In this document: positions 1 to 11,335 of the stretch, in pieces | Layout: every line of letters starts with the position of its first letter | Numbering within the stretch: position 1 is the first letter of the stretch | Source of the DNA: Phaeodactylum tricornutum CCAP 1055/1 | Taxonomy: Eukaryota; Bacillariophyta; Bacillariophyceae; Surirellales; Neidiaceae | DNA: 64,000 nt | Assembly: GCF_000150955.2 (NCBI RefSeq) | Contig: NC_011677.1 | Coordinates: 783,555-847,554 of the forward strand | Reading direction: 5' to 3' | Program-made: the position numbers and the translations under genes | Notes under the pieces: generated by a model | What the model saw: the letters and a program-made list of their open reading frames with translations, nothing else | What the model was told of the DNA's origin: nothing | The model's database searches: none

Positions 1-1627
1 GGTAATATGTGGGCGCTGGAGCTTCGTTTCTTGTTTTGTGTACCCTGCTTTCCTGGTGTAAGCCTCAATGCATTTAACTGATTACGAAGCTTCTCTAATT
101 GTCCAGAGCTAAGTCCGGCGAGTTCCTGGCGTGGATGTGGACTAGGAGCCGCGGAGGGCGATTCGGGGGCTCGAATAACTGAATACATAGATCCTGGAGT
201 AGATGTGCCATCATTCTTGTCTTTTGTGCTAAATTGAAGCAAAAACTCAGACCCGTCGGGGATGTACGGTGACAGGACAATCTCTGAATCATACGGGGTG
301 AAATAATGTTGAGGTGTAGCTACTACGTGCAAAGGACGTATGCCAAACCAAAACCACACATACCTTCTGGGGGACTGGAACTTTCATCTAGTACTCTCAT
401 ATCAGTGAGCTGTGTATGGGTTGGCAACCGAAGTTTCCGGACAACGCATTTCCGCACATGCTCGTAAAGTTCAATTCCTGAAGTCCCTTCAAACCAAGAT
501 ACCGTAATTGTACCCCTGTCCATAGAATGGTACTCCAGCTCATCGATTGAAGGAAGATTAGAGTCGGAACCAAACATGCGCTTAGAACGACTGCGAATGT
601 GTCCTAAAAAGCTTCCGGCCCGAGCCCGTTTCAATGGAACGTGAACATCTTCTTCTAGCTTCAGCCGAATCCTACGCCTACCCCCATTGCCTCTTCCATT
701 CATCATTACGGATGCCGACATAGGCGGATATCCAAACGACGACTGGTGCTGTTGCATTGGATGAAGTTGTAATAGTGGATGATGACGCTGAGGCGAAAAT
801 CCGTTTTCTGATACGCGGTCCAAAATTTTTGTATGCTCGTCAACTCGAGGTATATGCTCGACTCCATCGACACTTGGAGTCCGTGATTTTGCAAGCGCAG
901 AGGAATTGTCAGATGGTGCGTCGTAAATGAGAGCGGTGGGTCTCCTTTCTGAAGCATACGAGGTAACCGTAAGCTCTTCCTCTGCAATTGACGGGGCATC
1001 CGTATTAGTTTCTTCCACGGCAATGCTGCTACTGATGGTGTCATATTTTTTCTCAGAAGACTTTGGATCGACCTGCTTTTCGGGAGAATCTTCATAGATA
1101 CAGACTTGTTCGTCGGTCAGAGGCGTCCCAGAAAGCGTGGCAAGAACATCGGCACAATGCAGGTCGCTCATCGTTTCAGAACTATGAGCTCGATCAAATT
1201 GAGAAAGCTGGGAAGATGAGAGATATTGGCTTTCCTCGAGTATCTTGTCGTCGTTTATGTGGCCGCCATCGCTCTTGCTCAAATCACTTAGGCCAGAGCA
1301 ATCGGTTCCGCGTGGCGTTTCTTCCATGTCGTTTTCATCCAATTGTTCCTCTTGATCTTGTATACTATTCCCATCTACAACCGACGGGGGGTCCGGCTTC
1401 GTCGATTCTGACAATATGCTTGGTGAGCGAGGGCGAGAGAGAGCACTCTCACCGTGCACTGCGACGTCTGTCAAGTAGGGGTTGTCATCATAGCGGTCGA
1501 TGGTTGTGTTCATGCTGGTACCGTTCAGATCGGCTTGATCCCTTCTGGATGCGATGGATTCTTCGTCCGATGTGAAAGAGGGGGTGTCGTTGCCGTCGGG
1601 ACTCGCAAAAGAATGTTCCATCACCAT
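1..1627 (-). CDS. Hypothetical disordered protein, 3' end cut by window edge
   Basis: The product is not recognised. Exon 1 runs 1627-364 and exon 2 from 319 to the window edge, where the frame is still open. The first 300 residues are Ser/Asp/Glu-rich and look disordered. A basic stretch (GGRRRIRLKLEED) is followed by a more folded-looking segment (ELYEHVRKCVVRKLRL) that continues across the intron into HYFTPYDSEIVLSPYI. The intron has a GTATGT donor at 363 and ends in a tandem TAGTAG acceptor (323 or 320); both acceptors keep frame and differ by one Val codon. At 41-44 nt it is very short. The first ATG in frame is at 1627. Upstream, residues resembling more of the same protein (EKVVTALQA then AQETLEQAIM) appear only if one extra base near 1650-1656 is ignored, so the true N-terminus may lie further upstream. 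Confidence 0.6.
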
Positions 1628-3323
1628 GATGGCCTGCTCCAACGTCTCTTGAGCGGCCTGCTTGCAACGCCGTCACAACTTTTTCAACGTTTGGGTACTG
1701 TCCTAACTGGGGAGAACTGGCGTTCACTTTTTCTATGATTGTTCTTGCTCGTGGCTACGATGTCGTCTCCATTTCCATTTTCTAAATATCTGATTGGCTT
1801 ATTCCGACCCCTTGTTTGTCAAGAATCGTTTTCCCTTACTTTTTGTTTGCAGCAACACGTGGCAGTCAAAGCTTGGAGTCGTGAAGTCAAATATTGAAAA
1901 ATAATCCCAGAATGGTAAATTCTAGATGCCACACTCTTTTCTCCACTGCACTCCAGAAATCAATATTTTAACTACCCGGAAGTACCCGGCTGCCTACGAA
2001 GACTGTATTAAGTTCAAAGCACTGACTGCAGTAGTCCTTGCAATTATATTCTAGAACTTGCGCACGTTGCTAAAAAGGAAATGTCAGCAGCATCTAAAAC
2101 ATAGACCAGCAATAAAAGACAAATGAGCTACAATGCCAGCCTCATCCTTCAGAGAACATGAATTAGAGTCGCATCATCTTAATTGCCAGTTTACTCTAGT
2201 GGCAAATTTCCGCAAGCCCAGATGCCAGGTAGCAAAATCAGAGGACGATATTGAAAGTCTTGATAGAAAGCCTGTTTTGAATTTTCCTTGAGTCAAAAGC
2301 TAGATCACCTAAAGATAAATAGGGTTTCTCCGAGTGCCATTTTCAAGACAATGACCTCTATGCTAGAGTCCAGTAAAAGATTCCTTAGCTGGATGCAAAT
2401 AGCGACTAACAAAGTAAGTGGACATGATATTTATTTTCTACAAAGGCATATCACACCCATCTCCTGGTCTCGAAATGACCGAAAGCGTAACTTCCTTCAT
2501 CTCCACTGCGGCGTCGGAGTAACGAGTGCACGGGTTTTTTCTCGAGTCGAGCTATCTCCTGGTCTCGAAATCACAGAAAGCGTAACTTCCTTCATCTCCA
2601 CTGCGGCGTCGGAGTAACGAGTGCATCTCCTATTCTCGTCGTCTTATGCCCTCAAATCAGGGAAAAACTGACTGACTGTCGGAGCGAAATGTATCCTTTT
2701 CATATAATTTCGAAGGAGATCTAAAATTGTCATAGGCCATCCTAACATCAAGCGAGTATAAGTCGTAACAACAGCTCAAAATTCGGGTGTACTTGGAAGC
2801 TCGAATAAAGATAAGTGTTCTTATGTATAATCAGCGTAGTATGTCAGAGTCATACTGCGGAGGAGTCATTTCAGTCCCTTGGTATTGATGATAGTGGAGA
2901 AAGGCAGTGACTGGTAAGCTTTGATTAAGAAGAGCAACTACAGTGAAATGTTGATTGGGCATGCAAGCATTCTCAGTTCATGCGAACAGAGTGGTCATCT
3001 TGTTGGGGAGGATGCGGCAACCAAAAAAGATAAATAAGATTCTCTCTATACAAAGAGAATTATATTTGTCCTACTCCTGTGCAAAGGAATGCTCCTTGAG
3101 ATTTTACCGAAAGCCGTAAGGTCATTGTTTCACAGTCAATAAATAGTGGTCATCACATCCTATGCAAAACATAATGAATGCAAAATTAGGTTTTCGGAAC
3201 CTTTGGGACGTTTTGCACATGTTATGTAATCAATTCGATCTAAATGACCGATGACCCCATCTACAACGTGTTCGTTTCAATCTACTCGCACAATTCTCGA
3301 AAGTTGCTTCACACACAAAAGCC
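1628..3323. other. Gene-free stretch between divergent genes
   Basis: No open frame with convincing coding character was found on either strand. The sequence is more A/T-rich than the flanking genes. Its only structured content is the direct repeat at 2459-2625. It should hold the promoters of the gene to its left (-) and the ATPase gene to its right (+), but no specific element could be assigned. Confidence 0.5.
2459..2625. repeat. 72-bp direct repeat, two copies 95 bp apart
   Basis: Copy 1 is 2459-2530 and copy 2 is 2554-2625. They differ only in a short patch (gaccg versus cacag) and are separated by 23 bp containing ctcgagtcgag. The period of 95 is not a multiple of three, which argues against a coding repeat. 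No terminal inverted repeats or target-site duplication were seen, so this looks like a local duplication rather than a transposon. Confidence 0.85.
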
Positions 3324-6300
3324 ATGTACGAAAGCGGAAGATACATCACCAAGAGCGAAAATCGAACTGTCACGTCGTCGACAACTGAGGGAAACTCATT
3401 TGAAGGCGTTCCGCTCAACTGGGCCGATGTTCCTCTTGTTGGCAGGGAAAAAGAGGAGCGGACTATTCGGAACGTACTTTGCAAAAACCGACAAAAACAA
3501 GCAAAATCTGAAGCCATCTTTATCCATGGATCCTCTGGTACCGGAAAGTCGTCTCTGGTTCGTGCTGTCTTGTTGTCTGAACAGGAGAGAGGGCAAGAGT
3601 TCTGGGTGTCCGGAAAGTATGCACAAAGTGACGGCTTATCGAGACCATTCAGCGCCGTCATTGACGCCGCAACAGAACTCTGTCACACAGTACGTGATTC
3701 ATCGGAATCGGTATCGATTAGAAACAACATTCGAAGCAACTTGACGGACGACGAGTTACAAATCTTATGTGCTGTCGTTCCCATGATTGGATTTCTGTTG
3801 CCAAATTCTACGGATCAGATCAATCCAACGTATGGTGTTGTAAATGAGTCAACTTTGATCCGCTTCATGAGTCTTTTTCGCGCTTTTCTCGCTGCAATAT
3901 GCTCACCTTCACATCCCATCGTACTCTTTCTTGACGACCTACAATGGGCCGATGATGCATCAAGGAAGCTGCTGTCGTCTTTTTTCATGGATCTCGATCT
4001 CGAAAATTTCTTGTTCATCGGAATTGTCAGGGACGGTGAAGAGACTACGTTTGATCCGCCGGCAGACACTCTGATTCCGTGTCATCAGCTCGTTTGTGGA
4101 TCGTTAATTGAGTCAAATGTCAACAAAATTGTTGCTGTGGCAACTGGTTTGAAGGAAGAGGAAACAAAGCAATTGGGGTGGATAGTCTTTCGAAGAACGT
4201 ACGGAAATCCTTTTTTCGTCAAGCAGTTCCTTGAGTCACTCCATCGGGAGGAGCTGATTTCTTACAATGCTAAAGACGAACGATTTGATTGGGATGTTGA
4301 TATAATTGCGAAAAGAATGAGCCCCTCCTCCAACGTCGTGGACCTTCTCGTTGACGAAATTTCGTCGTTGCCCCGCGACTCGCAACTGGTGTTAGTGATT
4401 GCCTCAACGCTCGGATACACTTTCGACGCAAGCGTTTTGGAAACAATTCTGGAATCAGTAGATTTAATGAGTCTTTTTCCCCGCAAACTTCTCCTCGACG
4501 AAGAAAATGCAGCTGCGGATCCTGTCGAAGCTCCATTACTTCAGAGCCATGATGCCTTCTGCAACGTGAACCTTCAGAAGTCTCTACGCAAAGCATCCAA
4601 AGCAGGTTTGATTCAACAGATATATCCAGGCAAATACAAATTCACTCACGATCGTGTCCAGCAGTCCGCCACTCGCCTTCTCCCTGGTGGGCGGAGAGGA
4701 GAGCGCATCAAGTCTAATCTTGGTTTGCTTGTCCTGGAATTGAGTCGCTCAAACAAGTCAGAGGACTGGATGCTTTTTACAGCAACCAATCTACTCCTCG
4801 AGAATTCAATCGATATTGACAACGACAAGGTAGCCAAGCTCTGTCTAGAAGCTGCTAAAAAAGCTTCGTTGCAAGCAGCTTTCAAATCTTCGGCCACGTA
4901 CGCAGATTCCGGTCTGAAGAAACTTGGAAGCAGCGGCTGGAAAAGCAACTACGAGCTGTGTTTAGACTTGTGTAGTCTCTCGGCAGAAATGCACTATTCA
5001 AATGGTAACCTGAAGTCAACGAAAAAACGTGTCAAAATCATCGAAAAGAAAGCCTCCAAGGCAGAGGACAGATTTCGGGCGTACAATGTACTCATTGATA
5101 TGCTCTTTTCGGAAGACGACTTTTCTGGATGTATTGAGGAAGGTCAGCGTGGAATGGAATATCTTGGAGTAAAGACACCAAAGAATCCCGGTCTTCTCAA
5201 CGTCGCGTCCAACCTTTTGAAGTGCAAAAGGCTGCTAGCCGGACGAAAAGCTTCCGATTTGAGCTCATTGCCGACAATGGATAACGCTACCGTAGAGGAA
5301 GTCTTACGCCTGATGTCCACGACAGCAATGGCTTCATGGCACAATGGCGACAACAATCATTGCGTTGTATTGTGCTTAATCATGTTTCAAACAACTCTCA
5401 AGCACGGTATTTCTGTACATGCGCCGTACGCTTTGGTGGCCTACGCTGTATGCCTTTCCCACTTAGGTGAGATGAAGGAGGCCGTAGAATATGGAACGGC
5501 GGCTTTACAATTGCTCAAACTACCAGGGATGGAGCCAGCTGTTGCGAAAACTTTGGTTGTTGTACATTCCTTTCTGTGGCATCTTAAATTTCCTATGCGA
5601 GAAAGTTCAGCAGAGCTCACCAAAGCGTATGAAGTGGGTGTGAAAGCGGCGGATTCACTTCAATCATGTATGGCTTTGCGTGTTGCTGGAGCGCTCGGAA
5701 TTTTTGTCGGGGCAAAGTCCTTGCCGGAGCACGAAAGGTATGTGGGAAATGATTCAAAGTAGACTGGGGCGTTGAGCTCTGTACTAACACTTTCCTTCGC
5801 AGCGTCGTACAAAAGTTTTGTGTTACCTTGCGAGAGTACAAGCAATCCGGCGTACTGAAGATGCTGCTTCCATGGGCTCAGCTGATAGAAAATCTCCGCG
5901 GAAATGCGGAGTTGTCGACTGTTCTCCGAGGCACCTTTGCCGACGAGACTGCTATTGTTGAGCAGTTCAATTCTTCTTCTGCAAACGAGGTCAACCACAG
6001 ACATGCCGCGCTTGCTACTCACTATGCTCGCATGGTGCTGCTCTATCTTTGCGGTGAACACCAGCTCGCCGAACTTGACCGCAAGAAATACTCTAAGGTT
6101 GAAGGCGAAATGTCGACTTACGTGCAAAAACTTTTCCATTTCGTTTTTGCGGCTCTCAATTGTTTCGCTTTGGCTCGTGAAAGCAGTAAAAAAGCACACA
6201 TCAGCAAGGCAAAAAAATACATGAGTCTAGCCAAGCCGTACGTAAAGGAGGGATCTACGAGCGTTCTCGCTTTGATGGCTCTACTCGAGGCGGAACTTTT

Positions 6301-6550
6301 GGCGGCACACAAGAAGTATAGCCCAGCGAACGACCAATACAAACGCGCAATGAAGATGTTGAAACGAGAAGATTTTCAGCTACTGCACGGTATTGCGATG
6401 GAGCGAGCAGCATTGTGCCTCTTCGACAGTGGGAAAAAGAAAGACGGGGAGGTCTACTTGAAGCGGTCCTGGCGCAAATTTGAAGAGTATGGCGCTAAGG
6501 TCAAACTGGAACAAATGGAAAAATTACACGGTAGCATGGTTCACCTCTAG
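3324..6550 (+). CDS. STAND-type AAA_16 ATPase with helical-repeat C-terminus
   Basis: Two exons (3324-5737 and 5803-6550) encode 1053 residues. The 65-nt intron has a GTATGT donor, a perfect TACTAAC branch site at 5782-5788 and a ttccttcgcag acceptor. Residues 33-300 form an AAA_16 NTPase: Walker A GSSGTGKSS at about 69-77, Walker B FLDDLQWAD at about 202-210, and the TYGNPFF signature typical of large signalling ATPases found with kinases, cyclases and MalT-like regulators. The remaining 700 residues are alpha-helical with TPR-like spacing. No kinase, cyclase or DNA-binding domain was found, so the output is unknown. By family analogy it may be a nucleotide-switched scaffold or sensor. Confidence 0.85.
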
Positions 6551-6720
6551 GTTTTCCTATTGATGTGATCGAACTCTTCCGTCGATAGGTTTACATTCGA
6601 GAATGTAACGGGGAAATAAAAATGAAATTCGCGATGGACGATAATTAATAGTACGTCAAAATTCATATTTCATTACGGCTGTCTTACCGTTACCATTGAG
6701 ACCGAAACAGATTCATCTAG

Positions 6721-7880
6721 TCAAGCCGGTAGCGAACAACCGTCGATTTCGAGTACTTTCCAACGTCTAGTACACTTAGATCCGTCCAAAGACAAAATTG
6801 TTTGATCAATTTCTGATCCCAGGCGGACCTCGCCTGTCAATTGGCTGCAGCAAAACTTGTCACCGCCGACTAGCGCACACCCCACCAACTCAGGATTGGT
6901 ACTGTGCAGGATAGTGTATATTCCCTGGGGATTTTCGACCGTGCCGGCGATGGCAACATAGCTGGCCGCGAGATCCCACTCTTGCTGAATACGAGTGTCA
7001 GTCTTTTCGCTATTGTGCTCGCCGGATGGAGCCTTCGACTCCATCACTGACTGAATCGCGTCTCGCAACGACTGGCCAACACAAGCCTGAATATCTGCCG
7101 ATCCAGATATGTACCCCGGTTGTTGATTGCTTGTGCTTATTTGATGGACGGGCCTGCCGACCGCGTACGCGAAATGATCCCCGGCACGGACCCAATAACC
7201 CGATCGGACCCCGGTCACCCCGTTTTCTGCAAGCAATGCGAGTGCCATGAAAGGTCCTTGCGCCGTACTAGGCAACCGCCACCAACCTTCGGCGTAACTG
7301 CCGTCGTCACCCGTTTCTCGTAGCAGAATCGATCCGTCGTCTCGTGACGATTCCTGCGGAACGGAACAGCAGACCCCAATATCAAGTCCTCCGGAAGGAG
7401 GTTGATAGTCCAAATCCCGGCGCCAAAAGCACGTATGGAGTGGAATGGAGGACGATGACGACGTGGTGTTGTTGGCAGCTATCCAGCAAGTGTAGGATCC
7501 AAACGCATGGCGTCGCCCGCAGTCGTATCACCAATTTTATAGTTCAAAATTCCCGCAAAAGATTTCTGCACAAAGATTGTTTCTCTGTAATCGTGCAGTA
7601 GCCGTCGAGCGTCGGGACTGTAGTCGTTGAACCCTAGGGCCGATGGTCGAGGACGAATGCCGGCGGCTTGTGCGGCGAGCAACGACCGTCCCGGGCTGTT
7701 TTGTGGTAGCCGCAAGTCGACGTAGACTCGACTCTGGCTGGTTTGCGTCCACAGGACGAGAGTGGTGCGATCGGCATGGGCGTCGTCGCCAAGGGGATCT
7801 TCTTCCCATTGGCGCTGCCAAACACCAGCAACGGGCAAAGGAGAAGGAATATGAAGGGTAGAACTATCCAACTCGCTCAT
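6721..7880 (-). CDS. HRI1-like (lipocalin-fold) protein
   Basis: Exons 7880-7532 and 7478-6721 encode 368 residues. The 53-nt intron (GTGATA to GGATAG) was chosen because it alone joins the two frames, giving FWRRDLDYQPPSGGLDIG across exon 2. The order of elements (N-terminal WQR strand block, a FAG motif, D-Y-Q-P-P-S-G-G-x-D-I-G, then YAEGWWRLP and a C-terminal W-K-V-L-E-I) resembles the Hri1 family, whose yeast member binds casein kinase Hrr25 and has two beta-barrel domains. That assignment is by eye and tentative. No signal peptide or membrane segment was seen. It converges with the ATPase gene at 6550, 170 bp away. Confidence 0.6.
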
Positions 7881-8858
7881 GTTGATGAGTGTTTTGTCGA
7901 TGGTGGACCGACCGAGGCCGTTTGCTGGGTTGACAGTGATACCGACAGGAGACCTGCCGAGACAAGTCTGGCACAGAGCTGACTGATTGCACTTTCAAGC
8001 TTCCGAACGATACTTACAACTTTAGAATCTTCCTTGTCCAGATAATTATGTATCTGAATAAATAGAATCCGACTTCGGGATTGAATTTACATAAGTGAGG
8101 ATACCGTTCGCGAACGAAGGAAGAAGCGCTTTTCATCTGTAGGCATTACTTAGCTCTAGGTACAATCTAGACTAGAGCCGTTCCGGACGACGAGATCTAA
8201 TTTAGTTCTTGCGCACAACATGAAAACACTAAACAAGGCGCCGTTCGTCTTCATCAATCCCGAAGCAACGTCATTCCAATTAAGACTGTACCACGCTCAC
8301 GAAGCCAGAAAGTAGCGAAGGCGAATGCTGCCCGTATCGGGAAATATCTTAGCTTCTATCCGACAGGAAGCTGCCGCCTTGAAGTTGAGAAGTTTGCCTG
8401 CACTTGCATCAAACCTTGTGAAGGCACACGTTTTGTGCCTATACGTAAACCACCTGGTGTCACACCACCATCTTGACACCTTGCACAGTCAGCAGCGTAA
8501 AAGCTGCGTTCCCTCTATTTCTACAGGTATATATATATAATGTTGCTCACCTCACCATTTCTATAGGGAAACGACACCGCAAACAAGATTCGTCGGTGAC
8601 ACGACGCAATCAAGTTTGAAAAAGTGGACGGGACGCAAAAATGTGCTCGCAAAGCGAACAATCGCGCACAATGCCATATCCGTCCCCAACTTTTACACTC
8701 ACAATTTGCCAAAACTGGTCCTTTGGAACAGTCGCAACAGTTTGCGATTCCGGTATATCCACAACGACAACTCCAAGAATAACCAAAAGTACATCAAGCC
8801 CCAGTCTAACAACTAGGTCATCTACAGCTATATCTTCCAGTTCTCTCTTTCCATCACA
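7881..8858. other. Intergenic stretch, divergent promoters
   Basis: It separates the minus-strand HRI1-like gene from the plus-strand desaturase. A run of (TA)n lies at about 8527-8538. A 71-codon ATG frame at 8325-8540 has an amphipathic look but no recognised feature and ends inside the TA run; it is not called as a gene. Confidence 0.4.
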
Positions 8859-10142
8859 ATGCCACCGAACGCCCGCCCCTCCGCGACCCTTTTTTACGAC
8901 GACTCAACGACGCCCGAGGTGCCTTCGTCCGCACGGCACGGTTCCAACTTGGGGCTCAAGAATGCCATTGCAGAAATGCTGGACAAGCATGCGGATACGG
9001 ACGGTCTTTCCAAGATCAGCTCGGACAACGAGGACTGGACCGACGTCAAGCACAGCGAACGGAAGAAGCGCGATCGGATTCTCGACGATGGTGTCCTGAT
9101 TGGGCTCATGAAAAAGTCAGACTATCAAGGTTTTAAGCGACTCGCTATCAATCTTACCATCATGGCTGCGACGGCCTTTGCGATTCACCGTCTCAATGTG
9201 CTCCCGGCGCTTATTATCCGCCAATCGCCATGGACGGTATCCCAGCTGGCCACTTTTGTTCCGCTGTACTTTTTCTACGGCTTCCAATTTCAGTGCTTTG
9301 CCTTTGCCGGTCAGCACGAGTTTCTCCACCGTAACGCGTTCAAGACCAAGTGGTACAACGACGCGGTACTCTTCCTAACGGGATGTTTCTGTTTCGAACT
9401 AGGGGAGCATGAACGCGTAATGCACAAACAACACCACACTTACACCAACCATATTGACAAGGATCCCGAGCTCACTAGCTACTACACACGCGAACAACTC
9501 GAGAATCCAGGCTTCCGCAACGTCCCCTTTACGCGATTCGGCTACTTGCGGCAATTTTTTGACATTTTCAACACCTTCAAGTGCCGGGCGGGGCGCATTG
9601 TGTTTTCCGCCCTCGGAGTGCCAGTCGACTACAGTGGAACTGGCTGGAGTCTCCGCGACTTCAACTACAGTCGAGAAAGCGGAATTTTGCGTAGATTGCA
9701 AATGACCGCCATTGCCCAGCTCGTCTTTTACACGAGCATGATGGGTTTTTTTGGACGCACCCGTCAAGGAGCGGCGGCTCTATTGTTTTGGTGGATTGTC
9801 CCGGTATTGATTGGCTACCCGGTCGTCAATTACTTTCGAAATCTTGAACACGCTGACTGCGAAGTGTCCAAACTCAACAACAATTTGCGCAACACGCGGT
9901 CGGTCCGCACTAACCTCCTTGTACGACTACTGTTGTGGGATACTAATTTCCACGCTGAGCACCACTGCTATCCGATGGTGCCCTTTTTCAATCTCCACAA
10001 ACTCAACCAGCTTATGTATGAACACGTGCTGCACAACGAAAAGGATCATTTCACGACGCAGAACTGGCAAGCCTTTAAGCCCGGCGGTTGGATTGATCAA
10101 CAGTCCAGGCGCATGGCGACCTTTGCTGACAAGAGCGAATAA
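8859..10142 (+). CDS. Membrane fatty-acid desaturase/hydroxylase family protein
   Basis: This single-exon gene encodes 427 residues of the FA_desaturase superfamily, non-haem di-iron enzymes of membranes that insert double bonds or hydroxyl groups using O2. All three histidine boxes are present: HEFLH at 153-157, HKQHH at 189-193 and HAEHH at 365-369. Hydrophobic segments lie around residues 88-110, 120-145, 165-182 and 285-320. The third box in the context DTNFHAEHHCYPMVPF and the preceding NTRSVRTN resemble bacterial-type desaturases and rhizobitoxine/carotenoid ketolase relatives more than acyl-CoA front-end enzymes. No cytochrome b5 domain is fused. No clear plastid presequence is seen; the N-terminus is polar. 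The substrate cannot be told from sequence. Confidence 0.85.
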   Translation: MPPNARPSATLFYDDSTTPEVPSSARHGSNLGLKNAIAEMLDKHADTDGLSKISSDNEDWTDVKHSERKKRDRILDDGVLIGLMKKSDYQGFKRLAINLTIMAATAFAIHRLNVLPALIIRQSPWTVSQLATFVPLYFFYGFQFQCFAFAGQHEFLHRNAFKTKWYNDAVLFLTGCFCFELGEHERVMHKQHHTYTNHIDKDPELTSYYTREQLENPGFRNVPFTRFGYLRQFFDIFNTFKCRAGRIVFSALGVPVDYSGTGWSLRDFNYSRESGILRRLQMTAIAQLVFYTSMMGFFGRTRQGAAALLFWWIVPVLIGYPVVNYFRNLEHADCEVSKLNNNLRNTRSVRTNLLVRLLLWDTNFHAEHHCYPMVPFFNLHKLNQLMYEHVLHNEKDHFTTQNWQAFKPGGWIDQQSRRMATFADKSE

Positions 10143-11335
10143 AAATGGAAACCAGCAGGTGTTTCCGGGATGATTTTTGAATGATGCGGGCGTTCACAAC
10201 AGACTCCGTACTCAATCGCTAGCTATCGCTATGGCTACTTTACCTACATCTATATTTCCTCCTTTGACGGGCTGGTGCGGCATGCTTCGGCCGACACATT
10301 CCGAGCCGGCTTTTTGAACGGCACTTTTTTGCGCAAATCGTAGCGCACGTTCAGTATCTAGTTTTTATATTTTGGTTGAACACTCTTCTTTGTCTACTCT
10401 TAGAGAGAGAGAGAATACTCTCAGTGCAACTTTGGCTGGATGGAGGCGGCGATTCCCACTGCACTAGTGCATTGGATTACCATGCTAGCTGGTTCTCCCG
10501 TACTGGTACATTGCCATCGTAAGCGCAGCCGCATCTGTCGAGTAATGGTGCGGCTGGAATGGAATTCGTTTGCAATTGCATGCGGTTTGCGTGGAGAGGG
10601 GAGAGAGGACCTAAAAGAGTTTTTAGAATGGGCTGTCGTTGTACACCAAATTGTCGCGAAGGGTTCATTCCCAACAGATTTTTGTGGCCAGGATTCGAGT
10701 CTATTCGCGACGTCGAATCTTCCTTCTATTTTTCGTGGTGACACAATCCCAAGAAGCCTGTAGAACCTTTTCTCTCTAATACTCATTTAAGAGTGACGTG
10801 GACCATAGTCGCCTTCCTTCATTCGAGGCAAAGCAGTGCGTGGTGGGACTCCATGACCCCTCCCCTACATCATCGACGGGCATCCGCTGTGGGCACGCTA
10901 ACGTGCACTGTGGCAGTATATAGTGGTGGATTGGATTTCCTGTTATGGTACCCACACGGAAACCGCTCGATCGAGCCTTTTGTTATCTCGCTCGGTGGAA
11001 TGAGCTCGGGAACCCGAGTCAGGTTTTAGACGCTGCACCAGCCGCAGAAGGAGCCGTAATTTTCCGTTTCCGGCACGAATTGGTATCGCACGCATTGCCT
11101 TGCCTTGCACAACCCCATACACTCCACTAAACTGTTCTTACATTAGTACAATCTTCATAGCATACCACATATCGAGTTGCATCCGCATCTGTTTGCTGCC
11201 GGAACGAGGCGCCAGCATTTTTCCTAACTTTGCACCACCACTGTCGAAGACCAGCGATTTTTACCACTCTATATTACAGTCAGTAGACTTTTCGGACGCA
11301 CAAACCGAGGTGCTAGTCCAACAACAACAAGAACA
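10143..11335. other. Intergenic stretch upstream of TerC
   Basis: No credible gene was seen in 1.2 kb. A short (AG)n tract lies at about 10402-10414. The open frames here have poor amino-acid composition and overlap each other on both strands. The last 200 bp is probably the TerC 5' leader. Confidence 0.4.

Noticed and set aside
2288-2617. 109-codon plus-strand frame across the 72-bp repeat
   Set aside because: The 95-bp period shifts frame between copies and the frame has no supporting features.
8325-8540. 71-codon ATG frame upstream of the desaturase
   Set aside because: It ends in a TA repeat, has no recognisable motif, and lies in a probable promoter/leader; not enough to call a gene.
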